Shown here piece after piece: positions 49,628-59,211 of a stretch of DNA of 64,000 nt (the first letter of the stretch is position 1; every line of letters starts with the position of its first letter). The stretch covers positions 4,278,001-4,342,000 of the forward strand of contig NZ_CP042997.1 in the NCBI RefSeq assembly GCF_008087625.1, in the 5' to 3' direction. The notes under the pieces are model-generated. The model was given only the letters and a program-made list of their open reading frames with translations. It did no database searches and was not told the DNA's origin. The stretch comes from Aquisphaera giovannonii (GTDB taxonomy: Bacteria > Planctomycetota > Planctomycetia > Isosphaerales > Isosphaeraceae). The position numbers and the translations under genes are program-made.

Positions 49628-52600
49628 ATGATGGAAGCATTGCTGGCGATCATCGTGATCGTGGCGTTCGTCGCGGCGGTCGGGCATCTGATCTGGATCG
49701 GCGTCGCGGCCCTGATCCGGTGGCTGGCGGGACTGTCCTCCGACCCGCGGGACCGGCCGCTTGCCGTGGAGCTGTGCCCGCGTTGCGGCGAGGTCGTCGT
49801 CCGGGGGCTGGACGGCAAGGCGTGCATCCTTTGCGGATGGAGCGCGGCCGGCCTGTCCGGGCGGGTGCGGACGGATACGGGACGCGTCCTGGAACAGCTC
49901 TGCCGGCGTGTCAGCCGCTACGAGGAGGTGGGACTGATCCCGCCCGGGCTGGGGGATCGGCTGATCAAGGCGATCCGGGCCGAGGCGCCCCCGAAGACCG
50001 CGCACTCCGTCGCCATGCCCGTAGCCCCCGCTCCCGAGCCGGTCGAGATCACGGCCTGGGAGGCGGAACCGGAGCCCATTCCCACGCCGCGGTCCGAGCA
50101 TCCCGCCCCTACAGAGCCCGAGACGGCCCGCGACGTCCGCGAGGGCGTGGCGGCCCGGGCCCGGGAATTCGCGGCGTCGATGGCCCGTCGACAGGAAGTG
50201 ACGCCGGCCGAGGCTATGCGCCCCGCGCCGCCGAAGCCCCCGGCGCAGCCGCTGTCGAAGCTGCTCTCCGCGTTCCTCGAGGAGAAGAACATCCGCTGGG
50301 GCGAGGTCGTCGGCGGGATGCTGATCGTCGGCTGCTCGCTGGCGCTGGTCATCAGCTTCTGGGCGAGCATCGCGGAGCGGCCCTGGTTGAAGTTCGGCCT
50401 GTTCAACGGGGTGACCGCCGCGATCTTCGCCATCGGCTTCCACGCCGAGCGGCACTGGCGGCTGCCGACGACGGCGAGGGGCCTGCTGGTTATCGCCGGC
50501 CTGCTCACGCCCCTGAACATGCTGGCGGTGGCCTCGTTCAGCCGGGCCTCGGCGGAGTCGCCCGCGGTCTGGGTCGGGGAAGCCGTGGCGGTCGCCCTGT
50601 TCGCCGTGCTCTGCCTCGGCGCGGGGCGATACCTGGCCGGGAAGGCGGCGTGGGCCCTGCCGGTCGCCGTCGTCGTCCCCTCCGCGGCGATGTTCCTGAT
50701 CCGCCGCCTTGCCGGTCCCGAAAGCGCGACCGGCGCCCTCCTGGCGATCGGTGCGGTGCCCCTGGCGGCCCAGGCCGCCGCGATGGGCGGCCTGCTGCAT
50801 GCCGTCCGCCGCGGTTCGGAGGCGGACGAACCCTCGGCCCTCGACCTGCTGCGGGCACTCGGCCTGGGGGCCTTCGCCGCCCTGCTGGCCCTGGGCCTGC
50901 TGGTCGCGCGGAGCGGGCCCGCCGTCGATGTCGTGCGGCGGCTCTCCCCGCTTCTGCCCCTGGCCGCCGCCCCCGGATTGGCGACGGGGCTCTGGCTCTG
51001 GCGCAGGGCGACGGCGACGGACCTGGCGGCCTACCGCACCGCGGGGACCTCGATCGCGGCGGGGGCCTTGCTCGTCTCGCTCGCCGCGGTCGCCGTCCCC
51101 TGGCCGGACCCGGCCGGGATGACGCTCGGCGCGGGGCTGAACGCGGCGATCCTGCTGGCGATCGCCGTCGTCCTCGAGATCCCGGCGGCGCACGCCGCGG
51201 CGGGGGCGTGCCTGTCGCTGACCTACCTGCTGGGCTGGCTGATGCTCACGGGCCGGCTCGCCGGGACGGCGTCCTCGGCCGAGGCCCTGGCCGCGATCCT
51301 GTCCCGTTCCAGCGGCCTGATCCTGATGCCGCTGGCGCTCGCCGCGCTGGGCGTGGTGGCGACGGCCTCGCGGCGCGGTCGGGCGATCGAGGCGCAGGCG
51401 TACGCCCTGGTGGCGGCCCTCGTGGCCGCGGTCAGCGTCGGCCTGGTCGCCTGGCACGGGTTCGGCCTGGAGGGCGATCCGGCCGGCGCGGCCTGGGTCT
51501 TCGCGGCGTACGCGGCGGCGGCGATGGGCTGCGCCGCATGGTTCGCCTGCTGGCCGCTGTTCGAGGCGTCCGGGGGGATCGCCGAGGTCCGCGCCATGAC
51601 CGGGCTCGGCTCCGGGCTGGCCTTCGCCGCGATCGTGCAGGGCCTGGTCTTCGGACTCCGGACGCGATGGGGGCTTACCGCCCCGTGGCTCGACGCCCTG
51701 CTGGCCCATGCGACCTCGTCTCTGATCGCGGTCTCCATGATGGAGAGGCTCGCGGCGGCCGAACCGGCCGAGGCTCACCCGGTCGCCGGACGGAGCCGGC
51801 TCCCACGGCGCCTCTGCACGGCCGCGGAGTCCGCCCGCGAGATCCTCGTCATGCCCCTGATCCCGGCGGCCGTGCTCGCCTCCCTCGGCTGGCTCTGGCT
51901 GCTCGCGGGGACGCCGATGTCCTCGATGGCCGGCCATGCGGCCTGGCTCGCGATCGTCTGGCTGGGGCTGGGGTGGCGGAAAGAATCGCCCGCGATGTTC
52001 GCCGCGTTCCAGGCCTCGCTGGCGGCGGCAGTCGCCTGCGGGACGGGCGTTTTTCTGGAAGGACGCGAGTGGTTCCGCGGCGGACCGAGCTGGCTCGATC
52101 CCCGGAGCCTCCAGGCGCTGGGGATCGCGCTGGCGGCCCTGGGCCTGGGCTGGATCGCCGTCCGGCGATGGGCCGACCGGGGTCAGGATGGCGATCGACT
52201 GCGGAGGCTGCTCAACCCCTCGTGGCCGCCGTTCGACCGGATCGCCCTGGGCGTGCCCGCGGCGATGATCGCATGCCTGGCCATCTATGCGGCGGCACCG
52301 GGCGTGGCCCAGGAGCTGTCGCCGCGATCTGCCGCGGGGCGGGTGGCCCCCCCGGCGGCCCTCTTCGAGATCCCCGGCATCCTTCATTCGCCCGCGATGG
52401 GGGCGGGATCCTGGCTGCTGCTGGGCCTCGTCCTGGCGACGATCCTCGCCGGGTGTCGGGCTCAGATCCGTCGCGCCGACATGGCCGCCGCCGTGGCCGT
52501 CGGCTGGCTGGCCGTGCCGCTGCTTGCTGGGCTATGGGAAGCGGACGTGGCCGTCGCCTCGGCCCTCCGGTGGTGGTCGGCCCTCTACGGCCTCGCCGCC

Positions 52601-55600
52601 TCGGCGAAGATCTGGGGCCGCGACGGGCTCGTACGGCTGGCGGGCCGGCTCGGCCTGCCGATCGCGGTGGAGCCGGGCGCGGGTCCGGCCGGGGCGTGGC
52701 TCGTCATCGGCCTGTCCCTCGCGGCTCCCCTGCTGATCTTCGGGTACGTAACGACGGCCATGATGGCGGGGAATTTGGTCCTCGGCCCCGAGCCCGGGAC
52801 GCTCCTCGCGGGGCTGGGGAGCCTCCGCTCCTACCTACCTCCGGTCGTCCTGCTCGCCCTCGCGATGATCGGGTGCGCGGTCCGGGAACACTCCGGCCGA
52901 TTCGCCTTCGCATCCGCCCTGGCGCTGGAAGCCGCGGCGACGCTCGGATGCCTGATGGTCGGGACCGAGCGCGGCGTGGGTTTCGAGGACGGGCTCTGGG
53001 TGTACCTCGCCCAGGTCGATGCGGCGGTCGCCGCGGGGTTCGCGATCCCCTGGCTGGGCGTCCTGGGCGGATGGTCTCGCCGATCGGAATCGGCGAGGCC
53101 GGCGGCCATCCCCGGGTCGCCGGTCGTCCTCGTCGGGCTCGGGGCCGCGCTCAATATCGTGGTCCTCGCCGCCGGGGCGGTCCTGCTCTGGCTCGACCCG
53201 GTCCCTCGTCCTGACGTTCAGGCGATGGCCGGACCGCTCGGCTGGATCAGCTTCGGCCTCGCGGTCACAGCCGTCGGGCTGCACGCCCGGGTCGCCGGCC
53301 GCGCGCTCGGATCGGGGGGCCTGGGGATGGGGCTCGTCGCCGGCGCCGCGATGCTGGCCATCGGGAGGGCGGCGTGGGACATCGGCGACTGGCGGGCCTA
53401 CCACGAGATGATCGCGAGCCAGTCCATCGCGGGCCTGCTCCTCCTGCTCGCCGGCCGGATCCGGGCGGGACGTTCGGAGGAGGTCCCGCCCCCCTCGGCG
53501 CGTTGGCCCGTCGCGGCGTGGGCGACCCTCTCGATGGGGATCGTGGCCCTGTACGCGGTGCGAGGCTACGACGCGACGTCCCCGCAATATCCGTGGTGGA
53601 CGCTCGGCGGGTTGGCTGCGGCCATCATCCTGGCGATCGGGCTGTCGGCATGGACGACCCGGGCGGGCTACCTCTGGCTCGCGGCGGTGCTCATCAACCT
53701 GGCGATGACGCTGGCCTGGTGTGCGTCGCCGTGGTGGACGGCCTGGCCTCCTTCGGAGTGGCAGCCGGTGGACTTCGTGATCGTCAACGTGCTTGGCCTG
53801 GCGCTCCCGGTCTCGCTGTGGATCTGGCTGGGACGGGCCATCCGCCGAGAGCGGTGGGCGATGCTCGGGCTGCCGACCGCCGCGGCCACGCGGCCGATCG
53901 CCCTGCCGCGGGTTGCGTCCTGGATCGCCCTGATCGGGCTGGGCCTGGTCGTGCCGGCCGCGCTGTCCATGGGGACCGGCGCCGACACCTCGCTGCATGT
54001 GGCCCTTGGCTGGCTCGCCGTGGCGGCGACCGCGGCGGCGTTCGTCGCCGGCTTCTGGGATCACAGCGTCGCGAACTCGCTGCGAGGGCTGTATCTCCTG
54101 GGCCTCGGCGCGGCGGGCTGGGCGCTGGTGCCGCTGCGGCTCTCGGGCGAGATGCTCGTCTGGCTGGGGTCGATCGTGCTGGCGGCCTACGGCATCCTGA
54201 CGAGCTACCTCTGGAGCCGGCGGGGGGTATTGCGCGGGCTGGCATCCCGGCTCGGGATCGATGTCCCGGCGCCCGTTGATGAGGACGAACCCGGCCTGCT
54301 GATCGCGGCGAACATGGGCATTGTCGTCGCCGTGATCTCCCTGTCGTTCGGGACGATCCTGACGAACCCGGACGTCGTCCGGCGATCGTGCGCGGCGGAT
54401 GCCGTGCTGGCCTCGACGCTCGCGGTCGGGCTGCTGGCCCGGGGCAGGCGGCGGTCGATCCTCCAGGCGGCCGCCCTGGGCGTCGGCGTCGTGGGCGCGA
54501 TCGCATGGGGTTGGGCCTGGCTCGATCCAGCCTCGAGCACCGAGATCCTGGACCGCGTCGTGGTTTCCTTCGCGGCGCTCGTCGCCGGGGCGATCCTCTA
54601 CGGCCTCGGGCTGGCAAAGTTCCTGCCGCGGTTCGAGCAATGGACCCGCGCGGCACGTCGCCTGGTGCCAGGGCTGCTGGCCCTCGCGCTCGCGGCGATC
54701 GTCGTGGTCCTCGGCGCCGAGGCGGCCGCGGCCGCGAACGGCGAGGCGGCCGCGATCTCCGCCTGGGCGGCGATCGTCGTGGCGACGACCTTCGCGGTCG
54801 CGGCGGCCGCGGCGATCGTCGCGGCCGTGGTCCCGGGGCGAGATCCGCTCGGGCTGTCCGAGCGAGGCCGCACGGCGTACGTCTACGGGGCCGAGGCGTT
54901 GCTGGCGGTCCTGGTGCTCCACCTGAAGCTGTCGATGCCGTGGCTGTTCGGCGGGTTCCTGGCGCGGTACATGTCGTTGATCCTGCTCGGCGTCGCATTC
55001 CTGGGCGTCGGGCTGAGCGAGCTCTTCCGCCGCCAGGGCCGGCGAGTCCTCGCGGAACCGCTGGAGCGGACCGGCGTGTTCCTGCCGTTCGTGCCGCTGG
55101 CCAAGGGGCTCTGGAGTGCCCCCGACCCGGCCCAGGCCATCGTCTTCTTCGTGCTGGCGGGGGCGCTGTACGCGACGCTCTCGGCCCTCCGGTCGTCGAT
55201 GGTCTTCGCCGCGATGGCGGCCCTCGCCTTCAACGGCGCCGTGTGGACGCTGCTCGGCCAGGTGGAGGGCCTCGGCCTGCTCCATCACCCGCAGCTCTGG
55301 ATCATCCCGCCGGCTCTTTGCGCGGTCGTGGGCGCCTACTGGAACCGCGACCGGCTGAGCGAGGCGCAGCTCGCCGCGGTCCGCTACGCATCCGCGGTCG
55401 CGATCTATGTCTCGTCGCTGGGGGACATCGCGCTGACCGGCGTGGCGCAGGCCCCCTGGCTGCCCGGGGTGCTCGCGCTGCTCGGCATCGCCGGGATCTT
55501 CGCCGGCATCGTCCTTCGCGTCCGCGGGTTCCTCTACCTGGGCCTCGGCGCGGTCTGCCTGGCGGTCTTCACGATCACCTGGTACGCCGCGGTGGACCTC

Positions 55601-55732
55601 CAGCAGAGCTGGCTCTGGTGGGCGTGCGGCATCGCCGCCGGCATCCTGATCCTGATCCTCTTCGGCCTCTTCGAGAAGAAACGCGAGGACATCCTGAAGG
55701 TGGTCGATGAGCTGAAGGCGTGGAATCCGTGA
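49628..55732 (+). CDS. Giant polytopic membrane protein with N-terminal zinc ribbon
   Basis: This gene encodes 2034 residues. A first helix (LLAIIVIVAFVAAVGHLIWIGVAAL) is followed by a zinc-ribbon-like pair of CxxC motifs (ELCPRCGEVV and ACILCGWS, about residues 48-76). A proline- and glutamate-rich hydrophilic stretch runs to about 200. From EEKNIRWGEVVGGMLIVGCSLALVISFW on, almost the whole protein consists of closely spaced hydrophobic segments, several dozen in all, ending in a short basic tail (FEKKREDILKVVDELK). The segment EEKNIRWGEVVGGMLIVG resembles the start of the DUF2339/DUF2157 family of large membrane proteins of unknown function; the total length is at the high end for such proteins. 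ATG 49628 follows a G-rich stretch. No neighbour suggests a role. Confidence 0.85.
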   Translation: MMEALLAIIVIVAFVAAVGHLIWIGVAALIRWLAGLSSDPRDRPLAVELCPRCGEVVVRGLDGKACILCGWSAAGLSGRVRTDTGRVLEQLCRRVSRYEEVGLIPPGLGDRLIKAIRAEAPPKTAHSVAMPVAPAPEPVEITAWEAEPEPIPTPRSEHPAPTEPETARDVREGVAARAREFAASMARRQEVTPAEAMRPAPPKPPAQPLSKLLSAFLEEKNIRWGEVVGGMLIVGCSLALVISFWASIAERPWLKFGLFNGVTAAIFAIGFHAERHWRLPTTARGLLVIAGLLTPLNMLAVASFSRASAESPAVWVGEAVAVALFAVLCLGAGRYLAGKAAWALPVAVVVPSAAMFLIRRLAGPESATGALLAIGAVPLAAQAAAMGGLLHAVRRGSEADEPSALDLLRALGLGAFAALLALGLLVARSGPAVDVVRRLSPLLPLAAAPGLATGLWLWRRATATDLAAYRTAGTSIAAGALLVSLAAVAVPWPDPAGMTLGAGLNAAILLAIAVVLEIPAAHAAAGACLSLTYLLGWLMLTGRLAGTASSAEALAAILSRSSGLILMPLALAALGVVATASRRGRAIEAQAYALVAALVAAVSVGLVAWHGFGLEGDPAGAAWVFAAYAAAAMGCAAWFACWPLFEASGGIAEVRAMTGLGSGLAFAAIVQGLVFGLRTRWGLTAPWLDALLAHATSSLIAVSMMERLAAAEPAEAHPVAGRSRLPRRLCTAAESAREILVMPLIPAAVLASLGWLWLLAGTPMSSMAGHAAWLAIVWLGLGWRKESPAMFAAFQASLAAAVACGTGVFLEGREWFRGGPSWLDPRSLQALGIALAALGLGWIAVRRWADRGQDGDRLRRLLNPSWPPFDRIALGVPAAMIACLAIYAAAPGVAQELSPRSAAGRVAPPAALFEIPGILHSPAMGAGSWLLLGLVLATILAGCRAQIRRADMAAAVAVGWLAVPLLAGLWEADVAVASALRWWSALYGLAASAKIWGRDGLVRLAGRLGLPIAVEPGAGPAGAWLVIGLSLAAPLLIFGYVTTAMMAGNLVLGPEPGTLLAGLGSLRSYLPPVVLLALAMIGCAVREHSGRFAFASALALEAAATLGCLMVGTERGVGFEDGLWVYLAQVDAAVAAGFAIPWLGVLGGWSRRSESARPAAIPGSPVVLVGLGAALNIVVLAAGAVLLWLDPVPRPDVQAMAGPLGWISFGLAVTAVGLHARVAGRALGSGGLGMGLVAGAAMLAIGRAAWDIGDWRAYHEMIASQSIAGLLLLLAGRIRAGRSEEVPPPSARWPVAAWATLSMGIVALYAVRGYDATSPQYPWWTLGGLAAAIILAIGLSAWTTRAGYLWLAAVLINLAMTLAWCASPWWTAWPPSEWQPVDFVIVNVLGLALPVSLWIWLGRAIRRERWAMLGLPTAAATRPIALPRVASWIALIGLGLVVPAALSMGTGADTSLHVALGWLAVAATAAAFVAGFWDHSVANSLRGLYLLGLGAAGWALVPLRLSGEMLVWLGSIVLAAYGILTSYLWSRRGVLRGLASRLGIDVPAPVDEDEPGLLIAANMGIVVAVISLSFGTILTNPDVVRRSCAADAVLASTLAVGLLARGRRRSILQAAALGVGVVGAIAWGWAWLDPASSTEILDRVVVSFAALVAGAILYGLGLAKFLPRFEQWTRAARRLVPGLLALALAAIVVVLGAEAAAAANGEAAAISAWAAIVVATTFAVAAAAAIVAAVVPGRDPLGLSERGRTAYVYGAEALLAVLVLHLKLSMPWLFGGFLARYMSLILLGVAFLGVGLSELFRRQGRRVLAEPLERTGVFLPFVPLAKGLWSAPDPAQAIVFFVLAGALYATLSALRSSMVFAAMAALAFNGAVWTLLGQVEGLGLLHHPQLWIIPPALCAVVGAYWNRDRLSEAQLAAVRYASAVAIYVSSLGDIALTGVAQAPWLPGVLALLGIAGIFAGIVLRVRGFLYLGLGAVCLAVFTITWYAAVDLQQSWLWWACGIAAGILILILFGLFEKKREDILKVVDELKAWNP

Positions 55733-55742
55733 CGTGCCGGCG

Positions 55743-56435
55743 TCACGCGCGGCCCAGGCGCTCCAGGAACGCGGCGTGCTCCGGCGAGGCGATCCCCCGC
55801 TGGAGCACCGCCAGGACGCCGGCCAAATCGCCGCGTAGCAGGGCCTCGGGGTCCATCCACACCCCCGGGAAAACCTCGTTGCGGAGCGTGCCGTCGGCGT
55901 TCGGGGCGAGGTCCTCGAAGCGGCCGTCGCGGAGGATGAACCAGTCGAAGGCGGCATCGCGGACGCGCCAGATTAGATACTCGCGGACGCCGTGGCGCTC
56001 ATAGACGAGCCGCTTCTTGCCGCGCTCCAGGCCGGCGCTGCTGGCGGCGATCTCAGCGACGAGCTCCGGGGCCCCATCGGCGAAGCCGCCCTTGACGAGC
56101 CGGGCCTGGCCGCCGCGATCCGGGTGGATCATCATGAGCAGGTCGGGCTGGGGCTCGTTCCCGAGGTCGAGGCGAACGCTGCTGTTGTCTCCGGCTATCA
56201 CCCCGGTAGTCGACGCCCTGTAGGAGCCCAGCCAGCAAGAGAGATCGGTGTGCGGGCTGCCATGCTCGATGAGGCTGACCGAGGAGGCTACGTAGACGAC
56301 TCCTTCGATGAGCTCCGCCTTCTTGAGGTCCGGCATCGCGTCGTAGCGGCGCTCGAACTCGTCGCGCGTGAGGACCTCGCCGTCCTTCAGCGGAGGGATC
56401 GGGACCGGAGAGGGGCGAGGGGTCATTGTGCTCAT
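55743..56435 (-). CDS. Uma2 family (DUF820) restriction-endonuclease-like protein
   Basis: This gene encodes 230 residues with the PD-(D/E)xK nuclease fold of the Uma2 family. The core is PQPDLLMMIH (Asp), ELVAEIAASS (Glu) and the helix KRLVYERHGVREYLIWR with its Lys. Residues 1-30 (LKDGEVLTRDEFERRYDAMPDLKKAELIEGVVY) are typical. A C-terminal extension of about 30 residues (LLRGDLAGVLAVLQRGIASPEHAAFLERL) is common in the planctomycete members. ATG 56435 follows GGAG by eight bases. It is convergent with the giant membrane protein, 10 bp apart. Confidence 0.92.
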   Translation of the reverse strand: MSTMTPRPSPVPIPPLKDGEVLTRDEFERRYDAMPDLKKAELIEGVVYVASSVSLIEHGSPHTDLSCWLGSYRASTTGVIAGDNSSVRLDLGNEPQPDLLMMIHPDRGGQARLVKGGFADGAPELVAEIAASSAGLERGKKRLVYERHGVREYLIWRVRDAAFDWFILRDGRFEDLAPNADGTLRNEVFPGVWMDPEALLRGDLAGVLAVLQRGIASPEHAAFLERLGRA

Positions 56436-57421
56436 GACAATGGCTCCGTGGGGCCGGGATCGCGGCGATCGTCTCGGTCCATGATACGCCCCCGGGGGAA
56501 GTCGTCGATTCGAGGTAATCTGGCGGCCGGCGGCACGACAGGGATGGCAAAGCTCCTCATTGTTGCATAACGTACGCCGCGAGGTGGCGTAATCATCCGA
56601 AGATGTCCTGTGGCGTCAGATCCTGCAGGCCGGAGGCGAACACCGCATCAACCGCCTCGGCGGTCCACGCCACCATCGACCTCATCGCCCCCTTCACCTT
56701 CGAGATCATCTCCTCGATCGGCGTCATGTCGGGGCTCCACGGCGGCAGCGGCACGTCCCTCGCCCGGGCCACCTCCAACGCCGCGACCGCCGCCTCCGAC
56801 TGGTGCGGCTTGAGGTTGTCCCGGGCCACCACGTCGCCCGGCTTCAGTTCCGGGACCAACACCTGCTCCACGTAGCCCTCGAACGTCGCGGCGTTGGTGA
56901 CGCCCGAAGGCCGCTGCCGGGCACCGTCCCAGTTCGAGGGGCCGTGACTTGACACTTCAACGACGACATGAGACCGGCCGCGATCCTCACGGCTCCGGGC
57001 GGGCGTGGCGGGAGGACGCGGCGACCGCCGGGGGGCCCGCTCACAGGGCCATGCCAACAGTCAAGCCCCCAAAGGCCAGGATCGACCGCCGCGGGAGGTT
57101 TTCACTCGTTCCGGGGGCAAACCAGGCTGAAAATACCGGCTCATCCGGCCGAAGCGCGCGGCGTCCGGTCCCTGCCGCGACGCCACGGCCGGGTCAGCGT
57201 CACGTCCGATGCCGGCTCTCGGGCCGCGGAGATTCCGCGGCATCGCCTCCGGCTCTGCCGCAGCCACCCGGAGTGAGGGCCGGCGATCACGACCCCGATG
57301 GCCCAATACGACACTCGGCGCACGCACCAGCCGGATGAACCGAAATACCTGCGGCTCCAGAACGACTCACGGGCCGGACTGCTCACAGGGGCCCGTCTCC
57401 TGAGCGGGGACGTCCGGCCGC
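56436..57421. other. Intergenic region with transposase remnant
   Basis: Nearly 1 kb separates the Uma2 gene from the acyltransferase gene. Only the IS630-type fragment at 56557-56913 is recognised. The remainder (57060-57421) shows no gene. Confidence 0.5.
56557..56913 (-). mobile_element. IS630-type transposase remnant (3' part, nonsense mutation)
   Basis: The frame read on the minus strand carries the C-terminal half of an IS630-family DDE transposase: TFEGYVEQVLVPELKPGDVVARDNLKPHQ (second catalytic Asp) and PPWSPDMTPIEEMISKVKG (Glu region). The N-terminal half, including the first Asp, is missing. A TGA at 56593-56595 stands where a Trp codon is expected after QDIFG, and residues resembling the normal end (LRHLAAYVMQQ) continue behind it to a stop at 56557. 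Upstream frame sequence beyond about 56913 is unrelated. No terminal repeats were identified. Confidence 0.85.
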
Positions 57422-58615
57422 TCAGGACCGACGCGGGGCGTCGTGCATGGGCTCGCCCGCGTCGACGCGGCCCCCCCCGAGGCGCGGCGTCCCGGCGGAA
57501 GCGGCGAGGGAACGTCGCGTCGGGATCCGCCCCCGCTGCCCCAGCGGCGCGAACGCGGGACCGAACCTGGCGCCGGCCCCTTCCTGCCGCGGCTTCCCGA
57601 AATGCCGCTTGAGGGCGCGGTGGATCATCAGGTCGACTTCGCCGAAATACCAGCCGACCGCCAGCGCGGCCGCAAGGGCGAATGCCCCAAGGAAGTGGGA
57701 GCCTTCCAGGCCATAATCCTGGCTGGCCTTCGCCATGACGATCGTGATGACCGACCCGTGTACGAGGTAGAGGCCGTAAGAATGGTCCCCCAACCGCTCC
57801 AGCAGGCCCGGCCGTGGCGCCGGGCCACGCCGGCCGCGATCCCTCAGCGTGGCCAGCACGATGATCGCGGAGAAGCCCACGCCCATGAAGGCCGCGTGAA
57901 GGCCATCGGACCGGACGTAGCAGGTGGCCGTGAACGCCCCCGCGGCGACCGCGGCACTGCCCGCCTGGGCCAATCGCGGCCACCCGCCGAGATGGCGGGA
58001 GAGGTGGAAGCTCAACGCCCCGATCACGAACAGGAGGTTGTACGGCGAGGTGGCGACCCGCCTCCAGGACGGCAACATCAAGAGATCGAGCGTCCCGGTC
58101 GCCCGGTAGTTCGCCGCCACCAGGACCGCCGCCCACGCGGCCAGGAAGTAGGGGAAAGCCCGCCGCAGCCGGCCGAGGGCGAAGGCCGAGCAGGCGGCGT
58201 AGAAGAAGACCTCGTAGATCAGCGTCCATTCGACCAGGAGGACGTACTTCTGGTCCGGGGCCGCGCGGCCCATCGGCAGCAAGCTCATGCCGACGAGCAA
58301 TTTCGGATACGAGACCGAGCCGAACAGGAGGACCTTCAGCACGATCGTGCTCGCCACCGCGAGCCAGAAGGACGGGTAGATCCGGGCCAGGCGACGAACA
58401 AGGAACCGACCGGATCCGGCGTCGATCAGGAACGCCATGAGGAACCCGCTCAGCGCGAAGAAGAACCAGGCGCCGTAACGGAATCGCGGGTCGAAGACGC
58501 GGAAGACCGTGCCGGACTTCCCGCAGATCAGGTGGAGGTAGCATTGCGTGTGGAAGCACACCACGCAGAGCGCGGCGACGGCGCGCAGCTTCTGGAGGGA
58601 CCCGAAATACACCAT
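57422..58615 (-). CDS. Acyltransferase family 3 membrane protein
   Basis: This gene encodes 397 residues of the acyltransferase-3 family, which transfers acyl groups to surface sugars or lipids. The N-terminus has the family start LQKLRAVAALCVVCFHTQCY with the conserved Arg and His; FFFALSGFLMAFLI and RRLARIYPSFWLAV follow. About ten membrane segments are present, for example LLFVIGALSFHLSRHL and GLYLVHGSVITIVMAKAS. The last 60 residues form a soluble, arginine-rich tail. The acceptor is unknown. GGAGGA stands close to ATG 58615. Confidence 0.93.
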   Translation of the reverse strand: MVYFGSLQKLRAVAALCVVCFHTQCYLHLICGKSGTVFRVFDPRFRYGAWFFFALSGFLMAFLIDAGSGRFLVRRLARIYPSFWLAVASTIVLKVLLFGSVSYPKLLVGMSLLPMGRAAPDQKYVLLVEWTLIYEVFFYAACSAFALGRLRRAFPYFLAAWAAVLVAANYRATGTLDLLMLPSWRRVATSPYNLLFVIGALSFHLSRHLGGWPRLAQAGSAAVAAGAFTATCYVRSDGLHAAFMGVGFSAIIVLATLRDRGRRGPAPRPGLLERLGDHSYGLYLVHGSVITIVMAKASQDYGLEGSHFLGAFALAAALAVGWYFGEVDLMIHRALKRHFGKPRQEGAGARFGPAFAPLGQRGRIPTRRSLAASAGTPRLGGGRVDAGEPMHDAPRRS

Positions 58616-59211
58616 TCGTCCTCCGTGACCCGATCCCGCTCGTCCGCGGCAGGGGGCCGTGTCCGGCGGAGGCGGTCCGCCGATCCGGCGTTTTTCTCAT
58701 CATCGTTCCACTCGACGAGCAAGATCCAGCAATTCTCCCGATCTCCCGGGCTGCCGCGCACTCGGGCCGACGCGATTCTGGACGAGCCGTCCCGGATGGC
58801 CCGGCCGCGAGGGGTCGCCGATGATTCGACGAGGCCGCACCGCCGAAGGGCTCGCCGCGTTCTTCGAGGACCTGGCGGCCAGGAAGGCGAACCCGGCGAG
58901 CCTGAGGGGCGGCCTGGACTTCAGGGCCGTCGCGGGCCGGCCGGCGGCGAGGGAGCAGGCCGACGCGGCGGCGTACGGGCCCGATGTCCGTTCCGAGAGG
59001 TCCCGACGAGGGCCGCGGCGATCTCCGCGGCGGGCCGGCCGGGAGCCTGACCGCCCGCCGCGGATGATGAGCATCGGTTCCCAAGGCATCGGCGCCCTCC
59101 GCTCGCCTTGAAGCATCTACCGCTTCCTGTCATGATAAACCTAGGGAGAGTTGTAGGATCGGGCGCCCGCCGCGGTGCCCTGCCGGCGCGGGATGGTGGG
59201 GAGGGTGTTGG
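58616..59211. other. Divergent intergenic region
   Basis: About 600 bp lie between the acyltransferase and the beta-CASP gene. A frame beginning at 58820 shows some helical protein-like sequence (GLAAFFEDLAARKANPASLRGGLDF) for about 50 residues and then becomes arginine-rich; this is too weak to call. The downstream end holds a candidate promoter. Confidence 0.4.
59108..59136 (+). promoter_or_regulatory. Candidate promoter for the beta-CASP gene
   Basis: TTGAAG (59108-59113) and CATGAT (59131-59136) are 17 bases apart, in locally AT-richer sequence about 75 bp ahead of the start codon. Each box matches four of six consensus bases, so the call is tentative. Confidence 0.35.

Noticed and set aside
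49150-53214. A 1354-codon frame on the plus strand overlapping the giant membrane gene
   Set aside because: From about 49600 it is an out-of-frame reading of the membrane gene. The first part could be protein-like, but no start signal or homology supports a gene.
58820-59095. Small frame with a helical first part ahead of the beta-CASP gene
   Set aside because: Only about 50 residues look like protein; the rest is arginine-rich. No ribosome site or family was found.
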